NCBI GenBank assembly: GCA_013399305.1
Contig: VXAI01000179.1
Span: 607,030 to 671,029, forward strand
Origin: Rostratula benghalensis
Lineage: Eukaryota; Chordata; Aves; Charadriiformes; Rostratulidae
Direction of reading: 5' to 3'
Length of the DNA: 64,000 nucleotides
In this document: positions 1 to 12,937 of the stretch, piece after piece
Layout of the letters: every line of letters starts with the position of its first letter
Numbering within the stretch: the first letter of the stretch is position 1
Program-made: the position numbers and the translations under genes
The notes under the pieces: model-generated
The model's database searches: none
What the model was told of the DNA's origin: nothing
The model's input: the letters and a program-made list of their open reading frames with translations, nothing else

Positions 1-3000
1 CTGTGGCAAAACAGGAGAGGGTCAGTTCATAAAGCAGGGAGAGCTTTCTTGTGGCCACAGCCGTGATCAGTCATCTTTTAGAGTAACTAATGCTATCTTC
101 ATGTTCTGGTATGTCTGATCTGTGGCAATGTAGAAGGTGTTTGGTCATACCACATTTTGGAGCTGGGTAGTTTGCACTTTCTCAACTATTTTCTGTACTT
201 TGAGTTATTATTCACCTTCAGTTTTTAAGACTTTTCTTCCTTTTTTCTGCTTTCTTACCCTTTTTCTTCATATGCTTCTTTTCACCACCAGTTTCTTGAC
301 AGTAAAAAAAAAAAAAAAAAAGTGTAAATGAGAGAAAGTTATTTTTCTTGTGTGAAGAAGGAAAAAACAGCTGGAAACATTTTATCAAAGGACAAAACCC
401 GTATAAGGCATTTAGAAGGAAATATGTTTTGTTTCTTGCAAATTTGCCCCATATTTTTTAGGAAATCTACCTGGTGGTTATTTTAACGGTTTATACATAA
501 ATATATGTTCTAATCATAATTCATAAAATAAATCTCATAATTATGATTGCTAGGAAAATAAAATACGGTGATTTTTACCTTTCTTTCCCTTGGAAAGTGA
601 TGGTGTTCTGGTGCACTGAAGGATGCAGAAAAGATTTATCTGCGACTGATATGTTCTCACACAAGACTAATTCTCCTGAAGTTTAAAACAGATGAAATAA
701 TCTGGAAATATCTACACACATACCTTCACAGTGGCCTAGCCCAGATTTATAGATAGTTCAAAACAGAAGAATTCTTGTGACTTTTCTAGAGGTGAGATTA
801 GAAAAGAAAAATATTCCAATATCAAGATGAATGCCTAGAATTATAGACTTTCATTTAGAATCTTTATCTTTTTTGGATGTCCTCTTCCTTAAGCAGTATC
901 TATGACTGGTTTCTCTTATATTTTCATTGCACTAGTGGTAAATTTAGAAAATGGCAAACTCACCTCTCTGGTGTTCCAGGAGAAGAAATGACAGGTGAGC
1001 ACATCTTGATGCCCAAATTAATGTGGTTGAACTCCATGTAGCTGTGCTGACCTATGGTTTTCCCACCAGTTCCACCTCTGATTGGGAAACATCATCTTTA
1101 TTGTTCTTGGTGCTTTAAATTCCAAATTAAAGAGTTATTTCTGACAAAAGCAATTGCCCCACCAATTGCTCCTCCAAAAAAATACACTTTGAAAGGACTT
1201 GCACTGTATTTTGTAACAATACTGTTTAAACAAATCACTTTTGTGTTTATAGGAATGTGGAAATTGAGAACAAAAAACCTAAATTATCCATCTTGCTATC
1301 CTAGAAAAATGTCAGGTTTTGAGTCTCACACATCATCAAATCAATGGCACAAGCTGTCTCTTGAGTTCCAGGAGTTTTACAAGCCCAGAGATATGTTATG
1401 ATTTTCTGTGCAAAGAGATTGGAAAGTTAAACAGAGGAAAACTTTTTAGAATAACCAGAGGATCAGTATCATCAATATTTTTCAGTGTCATGGCTCCTGT
1501 CCCTTAGAGCCTTTTTTTAATGGCTGAAAAACAGCAGAAATGAATCAATATTTTATTTCATGTATTTAGAACAGAACTTTCAGCCTAGGAATACAGAGTG
1601 ATTTTAAAATGCATGTAAAATGGGGGAAAATCACGTAATGCATCTTTTACAAGGACCATGGTAATATCTTAATTTCAACCAAATGAGACAGGCTGAGAAG
1701 TTAAATGATATTGCTTAAAAGAAACAAACAAACAAGAAGACTTAATCCCCATAAGTCTTCCTAGACATAAAAATTCTACCCATATTCAAAGTGTTTCTCC
1801 AAATAAGAGACACTTATATGAATCCATGTTTATTTGAAATGCTGGTGTCTCACAGTCTCTCTGCTTTAGTTCTAATGGAAAACTTGACAATAGCACCTGA
1901 CTATGTGATGTGTTGTTACATATTTACCCTCAGAATAAGCATCTGAGTTAAATATGTTCTCTCTTAATCGCAGTTAGCCTGGTCCTGTGATTCACAGCAG
2001 AGCGTTGCTCATTCTGCTCTTCAGGAAAACAGGTGATGAGCAAACTCCTTTTCTTCCCGGCATTCAGAACATTGTGTTCTGAATTTGTACAGATGCTTTT
2101 GAAGAGACAGAGTTGCATTCTTAATTGCCAGTCCTTATTAACCCAGAATGGGCTGGCTTCACTTATACTAGTAAGTTGAACAATGCCAACGAACATTGCT
2201 AAGACCTGGAACTCAACTGTCAACACTTTTAGATTGGTTGCTGGTGACCTTTTCACTTGGACCCACCAATACTCCTTCTGTCAAACAACCCTCAGCACAG
2301 TGCAGTGGTTAACTTGGGCCACGGGTCACACTAAATGGGTAGTTTGGATGGAGCTGACATGTTTTGGAGAGTAAAGGAGTTTAATGATGTGCACATTATC
2401 AGACTACACCAGTAGACCTTGAGCTAGAGAATAGTCTCTGGGATCTCTGGGACAGCAATTTACAAGCAAAGATGTGCCAATAATTCCAGTTACTGGGTCA
2501 CAGTAAACTAGTAAAGCTGCTAGTCAGTAACACAGGCATCATGATTGCACCCAAGAAGCAGAGCACATGGATGGGAGTGGGTGTTAGCTTGCCACATGAT
2601 GGGTTTTCCCAGCCAGCTCCGCATTTGTGATCTCTGACTCCCTTATGCTTCTGTCCTTACTAGTAGTAACTTCATTCTTTTCAGAAGTTCCTGTGGTCAT
2701 GGAGTTCTCTGAAGATATCTCCCCAAACTGGTTGAAAGAGAGAAAAGATTTCCATCTTCATTCCCTCTTGAAATCGGTGCAGTGACATCCCCTACTTGAT
2801 GGTGCTCCCATCCTGAGAGCAACGCTCCTAAAGCAAATATGGCGTCATAAGTCATGTGAAGCTGACATGGACATGGACTGCGTAAAGTACCTTGGACATC
2901 ACACTAACAGGGATATTTGTCACCCAAGTAATGTCTTGGATATTCTTTTCCTTGTCTTGGTATCAATTACCTCTTCAGTATTTGAAGCACTCTCTACTCA

Positions 3001-3129
3001 AGATGTTAGCAAGTGCATTGAAGCACGGTAGAACAAGGTTATTCCAGAAACCTAAGGAGGAACCAGCTTATGTACATTTTCTTGTCCGTCATATGGTGTA
3101 GACTTCAGCAGTTTACTAAACCTCTTAAG
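1..3129. other. Non-coding stretch, no gene recognised
   Basis: AT-rich sequence with no recognised coding exon, RNA gene or clear interspersed repeat. Open frames are short and unlike any family I know; the longest is 115 codons at 1054-1401, plus strand, and has low-complexity AT-driven composition. There is a T-rich run near 235-300 and a poly(A) tract at 304-321. Isolated splice-donor-like words (for example around 991-997) have no convincing partner. Confidence 0.6.
304..321 (+). repeat. Poly(A) tract, 18 bases
   Basis: An uninterrupted run of A follows a pyrimidine-rich segment. It could be the tail of an old retroposed copy, but the sequence just upstream matches no element I recognise, so only a simple homopolymer is supported. 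Confidence 0.85.
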
Positions 3130-3240
3130 CTAGTGTCTAATTGTCCACAATCAGAGGACAGAGACCAGGTTGAGAGCTGAGGTTGTTCAGCCTGGAGAAG
3201 AGAAGGCTCAGAGAGATTTTACTGTGGCCACCAGAGTCAT
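3130..3240 (+). mobile_element. CR1 LINE fragment, sense
   Basis: The segment around 3170-3215 carries a hallmark CR1 block: a 'gttgttcagcctggagaaga' word followed by a GAAGGCTC-type run and a degraded gagattttactgtggcc. In CR1 this block lies a few hundred bases upstream of the 3' end, in the distal reverse-transcriptase ORF. Only about 110 bp are recognisable and the copy breaks off on both sides, so it is a short, 5'- and 3'-truncated remnant with no coding capacity. Confidence 0.75.
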
Positions 3241-4569
3241 TTCTCTCTGCTTTTACTTTGCTGAAAGACTGCCTGCATAAAGCGGGACACTGTATGTATG
3301 CTGCTTCACTTAAATGGAGATACATCAGGAAAAGAACAAAGTAACTTTATTTCAGCTTGAAATGGCATCATAAAACTGGAGTATACTTGTTAAAAGAACA
3401 GGATGTGTAAGAAAGGATCATTGGTTTAAAATATTTCAAAAGTCATTCAATCACAGCCAGATCAGCACTGGTTAGAAAAAACAGAAGCATATATCATTAT
3501 AAGAGTTTTTCAAATATCTTAAATCCATTGGGTTTTATACTAAAAAAAAAAAAAAAATGAATACAATAAGCAGGCACTCCTTGCCTAACAGTTTTGGAAA
3601 GCAGCAAATAAGGACTTATTTTTGGATTGGATTTGCAAAAGACACTTAGGTAAATAATAGGAAAAATCACCCTCACAATGACATCATGGTAGGATTATTC
3701 AAAAGACCATTTTCTATAACCATTCCTGCCTAAGTGCTGGTAATTACTTGCAAATTGATGTACTGACCTCCCATATGTAATACTTCTGGACATTGGATCC
3801 TTCCACATTCCTGACTAGTGCAGCACAAAGACCAAAGAACAAGAGTTTGTTTCACCGCTACCCGTTATGGCTGTAGCAGGATGTGTCCATACATGTCTTT
3901 ACCAGCAATGCAGTTCATGCTAGTTACTGGTGCCGGGCACACACTATGAGCACATGGAGAGTTAAAATACTTAAGGGCCAGGAATGTACATTACACATGG
4001 ATATTCTCAATAGTGCATCTGAGAATGACTTTGAATTAAGTTACAACAGGTTCAAGTGCCTCAGGTGTGCATCAGAAAATTAATATAAATGCATACATTG
4101 CATAATAGATTTAAATAAATTAGTATTCTACAACAGGGTCATGGCCCAGTTTTTACCCCTAGCTAAATTTCAGACTAGAATTCCTACCTGTAGTACATGT
4201 AGTACATGTCTCTCCAAAGAGACAAATTTAGGGACCATTGAAAGTTAGAGCTGCAATGGAGCTATGAATAATTTAGACCATTTTCCCAGTCTTATCCCCA
4301 CGTAATGGCAATTAACAAGTTTTCTGGACTTGCAACAATTCTGTTACTTAAGTCTTTACTAGACCTTAAATATTCTCTTTGTTTGAAAGTTATTCTGTTA
4401 CCTAATTATAATTACCTCTTTTCTAAATTGCTACTTTGTTCTTATTCTGTGTATGAAAGACATAGAAAAAAGCTCATAGTCTTTGTCTTCCTAGGACTTC
4501 TATGTATCTTATCATGTCACCAATTCATGTCCCACTCCACTCAACTTTAATCTCCCCTTTTAAAAAAGC
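3241..4569. other. Non-coding stretch, no gene recognised
   Basis: AT-rich DNA with a 16-base poly(A) run at 3542-3557 and a short tandem repeat of the 9-base word agtacatgt at 4192-4209. No coding, RNA or interspersed-repeat assignment could be made. Confidence 0.55.
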
Positions 4570-5060
4570 AGTTCCTTTTGCATTTCCACAGAGGTCATGT
4601 TTTCTTAATCTTTTGGTTTTTTGCTCACCTTTGGACTCATTCCAGTATGTCTACATGTTTCTTTAAATGTGGTGCTGAAACTGGGCAGAATATTCCATCT
4701 GAGGTTTTCCTGGTGCTGAGCAGAATGGAATAATTATCTCCTCTGTCTCAGAGGCAACACTCCTGTTATCACAACCCCAAATGAGAGTTGTCCTTTTTTT
4801 TTGCAGTAGCATCAAAGAGCAATGGTTAGGTTTTGTGCTCTCCTATAGTCCCTACAAGCTTTTCCATACCAATCCTTTCTGGCTACTTTGTGCAGCTGAT
4901 TTTGCTTTCTTATGTGATTCGCAGTTTGCAAAGTGAGAGTATGCATTTCCTGCAGCTTGATGATAATGTTAGAGGCTTGTTGATAAACCGAACCTTTTGC
5001 ACTGATGTTTTTTTCAAGACAATGCTGACATTCATGCAGAAAATTGTTTGATGATTTAAT
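4570..5060 (-). mobile_element. Ancient CR1/L3-like LINE fragment, antisense
   Basis: Read on the minus strand this resembles the 3' part of an old CR1/L3-type reverse-transcriptase ORF. On the plus strand the order of landmarks is diagnostic: an aggtcatgtttt block near 4590, ctttggactcattcca near 4630, a gtggtgctgaaactgggcag block near 4670, a ctgaggttttcctggtgctgagcag block near 4700, then the acactcctgttatcacaacccc stretch near 4756. Divergence is high, with indels and many stops, which fits an old amniote-wide family better than a recent avian CR1. It is a non-functional fossil. The right edge past 4900 is uncertain. Confidence 0.7.
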
Positions 5061-5309
5061 GCAAAATTTGTAATTGTCTTTCAAAATGGGTTACACGGGT
5101 TACACTCACTTTGGAATAACTTTGAGAAAATGAAGCTAACACAGACATGCATCCATGCCATAAAATTGAGGATTTGTTGCACATGGTTTGCACTGCCTAC
5201 TTATGTGTGTAGCTTCTACTGTTTGATGGTTAATGCCATTTTGTGGTGCGATAACCCTCACTTCTCTCTCTCTCACCACCACACCTCATTGGGGCACAGT
5301 GGGGACAAA

Positions 5310-6120
5310 ATGAGATGAGAAAGCTTGTGGATCAAAAGACAGGGGTATTACTTACCAATTGCCACTGCAGGCAAACCAGACTGGACATGGAGGGAGGGGA
5401 AATTATTGCCAATTAAAATAGACTTGGGTAGTGAGGATTAAAAAGACAAACACTAAAATCAATACTTTTCTTCCTCCTATACTAAGCTTAATTTTTGTCC
5501 ATCAGTCCAGGTTCCTTTACACTCCCTCCAGCAACACAGGGAAGACAGAATATGGGCATTGTGGTCAATTCATAACAGTTTTTCTCTGCTGCTCCCTTCT
5601 CCTCACACTTTTCTTCTGCTCCAGCTTGGTTCTTCTCCCTGTCTATGGTCCTTCATGACAAACCTGTTCTGGCACATATCTTCCTTGGGTTACAGTCCTT
5701 CAGGATAAGCCTGCTTCCCAGAGCATGAGGTCTCCACTGGCTACAGAGAATAGCTGCTCTAGCTCTTGGAGGACTCCTACTTTTCCTTCTCTGACCTTGG
5801 CATTTCCTCTCTTGCTTTGTTCCCTCTTCCTATCTCTGCCTAGTGTTATTTGCTCTTTCCTGAATGTGTTTGTACAACGGCACCATCAACCTCCCAGGGG
5901 CACCACCAGCTCCACAGACTGGTTGAGCTTTGGCACAGTGGGTCTGTTGCAGAGGTGGCTGAAACCAGCTGAAACTGATTGGAACCAGCTGTAACCAGAT
6001 GGAAATGGCTGTGACCAGCACAGGGTAGCCCCTGGCCTCTCCCTGCAGAGGCCTCTCCTGCAGTTCCACCACCACCACCATCAAAATCTCACCACTTATT
6101 CCCAAATGTCCATTCCCTAA
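5310..6120. mobile_element. LTR/ERV-like repeat, copy 1 (degraded)
   Basis: A GC-richer, pyrimidine-rich block embedded in AT-rich DNA. Its layout matches a bird LTR-retroelement repeat I recall: a gacaggg...ttacttaccaattgcc lead near 5338-5362, then aaaccagactggacatgg, a tggtcaattcataacag word near 5562, a ctctgctgctcc...cctcacac run near 5585-5610, repeated ctccag/cttcaggataagcctgc-like units, and an accatcaaaatctcaccact end near 6078. The internal units look like decayed short tandem repeats. Copy 2 lies at 12938-13565 in the same orientation. There is no retroviral protein frame. The family name and true strand are not determined, and the open frames here (e.g. 5725-5994) are composition artefacts. 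Confidence 0.6.
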
Positions 6121-9100
6121 TTAAATGTTGACTATCACTCAGAACTCTGTCTGGGGGCACACAATGTTGACAATATCCAACCCCTTCTACAGCAGCATCA
6201 CAATAGTTGCGCAAAGACCCTCATAAACTTCTGCCAAGATCACAGGAGGGTAGCAAAGAAAAGCTTGAGGAAAGTTAGAAGAAAATAGAGTCTTTGTTTT
6301 CAGAAAAGGCATTGAGTATCAGTAGGTACAAGCCCATTTCAGCTTTGCATATTTAAAAAAAATCAGGTGAAACCAGTGTAATAAAGCTACAAGATAATAG
6401 TAATTTCAAATCGAAGACAGCTAGTTTTACTGCAATAGCAGTATGGCCAGAATGTCATACATGCTATCACTGTGAGCAACATGTTACACAAATAATTCTA
6501 GAATGTTGATATTGTTAGAATATCACTTGCAGTAAAGAAGACTATCAGAATCTAATCCACATACATTTTCTTACTAAGCACTTCTCTGGGATTTATTTCA
6601 GTATTTATTTCTATTCTAAAAACAAAGCGTGTTTACAGATGTTATTGTCCTAATTTATTGTGTCTTTACAAAGAGAACCTTTCCAGGTTACAAAAATTTT
6701 GTCGCTTTCATTTACATTAAAATATAGCTCTTCTAAGGTCATTAAGTGAATTATATTACTTGAAGTAAGGCGTATTCAAGGATCTAAACATAAATAAAAC
6801 CAGGTACATTACAAGTACTGTTGTGATATTTATCACTGATGGAGCTTATGATTGCAGAACTATATAAAAATCTTTAGGGGTTACCTTAGCTTAATGGTGT
6901 TCTTCCCTTTCACTCACCATCCATTTCTTATTGCAAACATCTGCTTGGAAATAAAAAGGGTTTTATATTTCCCTGGGACATACTTGGCTCTACAGGAACA
7001 TTGCTCATTTTATTTAAGAAATACTTAAGTTTAATCAAGGTTTTAATTCCAGAAATATTACAGCCACTCATCCTGAATGACTTGCGACTCTAATCTATAT
7101 ATTTTAAAATGTCATTAATGAAAAAGAATAACGTAATAGCTATTGTTGGATTACGTAGCAGAAAAACGAACTTCTTTGTTTTCTCTCTTGATTAGTGCTC
7201 TGGCATTTATTCAGTGGCTTGGCCTTGCTCATTTTAGCCTTGGTGAAATAATAATAACAAATGAACCCTATTACTCTTACTGTTTACTTACTTCTGTTCT
7301 GATGTTAGGTACTCTCCAGTTCATCTTGTAAATTACAGCTAATATAAGGGAGAAATATCTCTGTATGAATAAAAGAAAACAAGCTCCTTATAAATTTAGC
7401 AAGAAACATTCTTTGTGAAATAAATCTAAGGGGTTTGGGGAGAAGAAAATGATGTGTTTTGCACTCATGCTGATGAATGCAAAAATTATATACCGTATTT
7501 TACTTACTAATATGAACTAGTAAAAATCATGGCATGCTGTTTTACAGGCAGTAAAATACTTTTTCCAGATGTGGCTTCATAATTCTCCAAAGACTATCAT
7601 AGTTATCATAAGATTTATGGAGGATAATTTATTAATCACATTTTTTTTAACTTTGGAAATCTGTTTAGTAAGATGAAAGAGAGCTTTAAAATAAGTCATT
7701 TTAACCAAATGTGGATGGCTTTATGATATCACGTTACTCCTTTTGTTCAAATTATTTTTAATGACTTTATTTGTTTTATAGCCTCCACAAGTCAGTACCA
7801 ACTTGGTGGTAATGATATATCCGGCAAAATGCTAACAGTTTGAAAACCATGAAGAAAACTTTTTCTAACATACTAAATTAACTGAACTGTGCTATACTAT
7901 TGTTATAGCTTATTTAGGGATATGTAAGCTACTTAAAATTTATTTTTATAAGATCTGAAGGAGACAAAGCTTATAAAAACTATGCCTCACATCCTTAACC
8001 CAGCTTCCTTAATGAAAGTTTATAAGTGGATCATATGCATAAAACGCTGCAAGAACCAAATGATGATTTAAAATCTATATTTTACAACAAAGTTTATATT
8101 GCTGAAGCAGTTTCATTAGATCTGCAGTGAATATTAAAGCTCTGATACATCTGATCCTGGAAGCTATTTCATGCACAGATGGCCTGATCCAAAATGTAGC
8201 ATGGTTAGGGAAAATCATTTTCTTAACCTTTATAACCTTTGGGCCATACCCAAAGCTCCTGGATAATTGATCTCAACACCTGGGCTACAGTTCTATGCCA
8301 GATCAATTCCTTCATCACTACCTCCAGCTGAGCCACGTGAATGGTGGCAAATACAGACAGTCTGTATGTTAGATTTGTGAATGACATCCCAGACCACAAG
8401 GGCTCAAGTTCAGTTGCCTACAAATAGACACCTAGTGCCTACTGATTTGCCTTGGTGTCCTGCTAGGCCTCCAGCTGCTGAACCAGAACAGTTCAGTTCC
8501 ACAAAGAGCTTGTGTCACATCCAGCCCTGTCCAGTTGTCTTAAGATATTTTAGGGCCTTTTAAATGACACTAGAGGTTTAGGCAAGAGAGTAGAGCTTCA
8601 GCTCTCCATTGGCCCTAATGGGATCTCAGATACTTGTACTCAGATTCTTGTAGACATCCACTTCCTGACATCTAAATGCCTCTTAAGTTGAATCATGCCC
8701 TGATGATGGAGCCAAGAAAGAGACACGAAAACAATTCGATACTCAGTTGATATTTGTCTTACTGAATGCAACAGAAAGAAAACAAAAGTTTTATATAGTT
8801 ACTGGGTTACTGGGTGAAGTTCAAGACAATACTGTCACAAAAGATTGGCATGTTGGAAGACTCTGCTGGAGTAGATGGTAAGGATTACATCAGCTCCTGT
8901 TATGGGATATGATTCAACACCTGATATACAGGTTTGCAAATTGATGTTCTTAGGTAGAAACAATATTCAGAACTATTTTTCATCTATATCGTATGACACA
9001 ACCCAAGCTTTATCTTTGTGAGGTGAGCACTATGACACTTACCAATGACTTCACCTCTTCACAACAGACTTTATGCAAAGTGGAAATTAAGCATGCATCT

Positions 9101-9942
9101 GCTTGTTAAAGATTTTCATACAGACTTTAGAACTCCAAATATTTCACCTTTTGTTAAGCACAGCCTAACAGCTAAGCAGCCCCTTAGCTCTGCTTCTCAT
9201 GGAATGGTTCTCATGATTTTATACTCTGTGGACCAAATGGGTTAAATAATTTTGCAGCTTACCTTGTGTATTATGTAGGAAGACGCTTGTAGTAAAGTCA
9301 CTCTCAAAAGCCTCAGAACTTGCCTTCTTTAGACTTCCAAACACATGTATGAATAGGTTAGGAGAGATGATGTGGCATTCATTTGGAGCTGAGGTTTACA
9401 AAACAAGTGAAGGAACTTTCCACCTGAAGTGTTGTTAATGTTCTTGCTCAACTCTATGACATTAATTTGAAAATCCTATCTGAGTAAGGTGAGTGGGCTT
9501 TGTATGTGCCTTTGCAGAAATAAGATATCAAGATGAGCTTTTCTGATGTAAGTCTTGGTGGAGATTATACATCCTGCATAAGAATACAAGTAGATACATG
9601 TATGTGTGCCTATGAATGCACAAATTTTGAGGTAAGCTAAAGTTAAGGAAATTCAACCATGCAACTGATTTATGTAGTCAAATTTGGAGGAAGTCTACAC
9701 GCTATTACAGTCCTGAAAATAATGAAGGTGTCTTGCCTAACTGTAGCCTACATTACAGATGTTTGCATCCAAGGTAGTCAATCATGTCTGTCTTTGTGTT
9801 CAATGGAGAAAAATAAACACTTTCTGGGAGTAATTAATCTGGACTGTTTCAGATGTGGTTTAGAATGGGAATGATTTTTTTTTCCCTGAAAGAACCTGTT
9901 TCTCTTTATTGATTACGTAGGGCCTGGAAAACTAGTTGGGAC

Positions 9943-9969
9943 TTAGATATCTACTTTGTAGATATCTAA
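9943..9969. repeat. Perfect 12-bp inverted repeat (hairpin)
   Basis: Arms ttagatatctac (9943-9954) and gtagatatctaa (9958-9969) are exact reverse complements around a 3-base TTT loop. The flanks do not extend the stem. No transposon TIR family or microRNA precursor length is evident. Confidence 0.9.
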
Positions 9970-12296
9970 ATTTGAGCAAAAGTATACCATATTCTGTGTT
10001 AAAATAATTTCCTACTCATTTTGGGAATTCCAGATGTTCACAATTTCACCATATCAAGGTTTTAGTCAGGCTTACAAAAGCAAATAATCTGCATTAGGAG
10101 AACTCATGGTTTTAAATTTTTGTGTTCATGCTGTTATTTCTGGTTTTTTTCCTTATCCTTGCCAAGCTAATTTCCTTTAAAGCAATAAATAAGCATAAAC
10201 TATTTTTGCAATTTTTAAAATTCTTTTTACAGAATTTTAAAATATTTTTTATTATTTTGGGAAGTTCTGACAATTTATTTTTCTCACATCACTAGAAAGA
10301 CTGGTGTGATACCTGAAATAAAAGGACATCAATATGCCGTTTTAATCTTTCATATGGATTTATTTTTCATTTCCAAGTGATGCTGAAAGAGCTGGAAGGC
10401 CTTTCACAGTCCCTAACAGCAAGTTCACATAAACCTTTATATTCTCAGTGAAACTCTCCTCAGTGTTGATAGAAACAATATTGGAAAGATAATTTCTTGG
10501 AGTCCCCTACAAAAAGTAGGTATTTTTTTCTGACACTTAACTAAACTTTTCTTTGACAAATAGTTCAATAATTAAAATTCACTAGTAGAAGAGAGATTGT
10601 GTTATGAAAATACATCTTCACGTTAACAGTGGGAGTATTTCTCAGATGATTCAAATTGTGATCAGAGTATAATAACTCAAGCCCTTATATATGGTTCCTA
10701 TTTTATAACTTCTTTTATGCTGCTCTGAGGACTAGAAAAACTTCTTTTTCAAGTGATTCCTGGCATATTCACATATTATATGACTCAACAATGAGACAAT
10801 AGAGAAACAACTGAAGATCACCATACCCTCATTTAAAAAAAAGAATTGTGAGAGCTGGGAATCCTGTGCCATTCTCTAAGAAACTATAAAAGGCTTACAG
10901 ACCGCTGTGCCCTATCAAAAAGATGCTAAATAAAATCCTAACTTTGACACCGGTGTTCAACAGGTTGGCCTTCATAAATCTAAAAAGCTCCCATTTATTT
11001 CATTTAGAATTCATTGCCAGAGAAGGTCTTCAAGACTAATCTCACTGAACTTTACCACACAAAAGGAAAAGTCTACTCTCCATTAGGGATTTTTTTCCCC
11101 TTCATGAAACAATATAAAAAAGGGGCATTTCCAGAGTATGACTCACCTACTAGTGAATAACTCTGAAAGTGCCCTTTTCTCCCTACATACCAACAAGAAA
11201 ACCTAGGAAATGTTTGTGAATCTCAGTGTCATTGACTTTCATGCACAATGGATCAGACTTATTAGACTTATCTTCTTATCTTAGGGGTTTCTTTTGCAAT
11301 GATTCATCTCATTTTTTTAGTTACTCATTTCCTGGTAATTTAATAGAACTCAGTTGCTGAGACTTAATTTTGCATTTAGAATGCTACTAACCTTTCACTA
11401 AGACGATACTAATATCGTGCTTCATATATGGAGGCAAGCACAATAATAGCTATTAAAAAAAAAAAAAAAAGGTTCATGCATAACACTAATCAGGTATTTA
11501 TGTTATTTGCCAAACTGCTTCCAAAAAGTACATTATGGAGATGTACAGAGCTTCATGTAAAAAAGTTACACTATTAACAAGCAAGGGACAATCATAAAGT
11601 CTTGCTCTCCCAGATGTGTCCTATAACGTATATAAAATCTGAACTGAACTTTAAACTACTTTTTCCATCTTGTTAACTAAATGTGTAAATTAAGAACTGG
11701 TTGGCTATTAAACAAAACATCCATGGATGAAGACACCTTGTCTAACAAAAGAATGATTGTAGCCCAGTTCAAATTATTTTGGAACTATCCCAGATTGAAG
11801 AGAATTCACAACTCTCGCATGACCGAGAAAAGGCAGGCATTCTTTTAACAACCATGTTGGAACATGATCAAGCAAATTCGGCACTATCTCAAAAATGCCT
11901 GACAAGGATACCTGAGAAAATGTTTCTAGAATATCCAATTATAAAAACCAAAAGATCCATCCCTTAACTGATGAAACACCTATATTTCCACATTGCAGCT
12001 GCATCCAAAAAGCATACAGAAGTATTACAAGATGTCATTAAAAAGAATAAAAATGTCCTTGACTAGTTTCTCAATTAAGAAGCTTATCAGTGGAACAGAA
12101 GAGGACATCATGGTAATTCCCAGCCTCAGAGATATTCTTTTTCCTTCACTGTAGGACCCTGCCAAGATCTTACAACATTTTAGCATTCCTAATCTCTGTT
12201 CCTGGCAGGATCTGTAGTTTGGTTTTCCTCTTTTCATTCAAGGGCATAACACCAACTGCCATTAAAAAAGTATCATACCAAACAGAAAGCCGGGGG

Positions 12297-12297
12297 N
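12297..12297. other. Unresolved base (N)
   Basis: A single N sits at the end of a run of five G in a local GC-rich spot (ccgggggNgcgtgg) within AT-rich surroundings. This is probably a base-calling or consensus ambiguity in the assembly. It makes the open frame across it unreliable. Confidence 0.95.
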
Positions 12298-12937
12298 GCG
12301 TGGAGGGGAGAAAGAGGCATAGTCTGAAGTGCTTTGTTCCATCAAGTCCAGGACATTCTTCACAAGATTATGACATGTATGAACTCCAAGATGGGTACAG
12401 CAGGTTTATTGCAAGATGGTTTTGAAGAGCAAAGAGTTCATCTGGTTTCCACCCTTGTTTATTATTATAGCACACAATAAATGAATGTTGCTATCCTATT
12501 GTGAGCAGTTTCCCATTTTGAGTTGGAATGTGGCTTTCAGCACCGACTGAAAAGATAATTAGTTCAAACTAATGTTTATTTTGTACATGGTTGACTTCAG
12601 GTATAGTAAATAATTTCCATTTATTTCATAAAATAAACATATCAGCAGCCACTCATAGATTCAACAGGACTTATGAGACCTCTTCCCTTCCCCTTCCCTC
12701 TGCCAGCCCTCACTACCCTTCTGCCTTCCTTAGGAACCTGGAAGACCTTCATGGTCCTCTCTACAGAAGCTGCCAACAGAGCTCCTGCTTGACTTGCCTG
12801 TACAAGGAAGGACAAGAAGTGAGCAGGAGCTACTGCTCCTCCCCAGGAGCTGTGGGTTAACCTTAGCAGACTGTCAGGTACGTACCAAGCTGCTCTCTCA
12901 TTCCCCCTTCTCAACAGGACAAGGGAAGAAATTAAAT

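Larger units (their letters stand above)
6121..12937. other. AT-rich non-coding stretch, no gene recognised
   Basis: About 6.8 kb of AT-rich DNA without a recognised gene. It holds a perfect inverted repeat (9943-9969), a 16-base poly(A) run at 11455-11470 and a single unresolved base at 12297. Most of 6121-12600 resembles no repeat family I know. It carries no gag, pol or env-like frame, so it is not the body of a provirus between the two LTR-like copies. A GC-richer pocket at 12690-12937 leads into LTR-like copy 2 and may belong to it. Confidence 0.55.

Noticed and set aside
9470..9500. Perfect donor consensus AAG joined to GTGAGT at 9488/9489
   Set aside because: The upstream sequence is open for only about eight codons in its best frame and has no acceptor nearby.
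11779..11967. 62-codon plus frame with charged, protein-like sequence
   Set aside because: No family recognised, no splice sites of quality at either end and AT-rich context. Chance is the simplest explanation.
12219..12425. 68-codon plus frame containing an unresolved residue
   Set aside because: It crosses the N at 12297, so the reading frame itself is uncertain, and the product is unrecognised.
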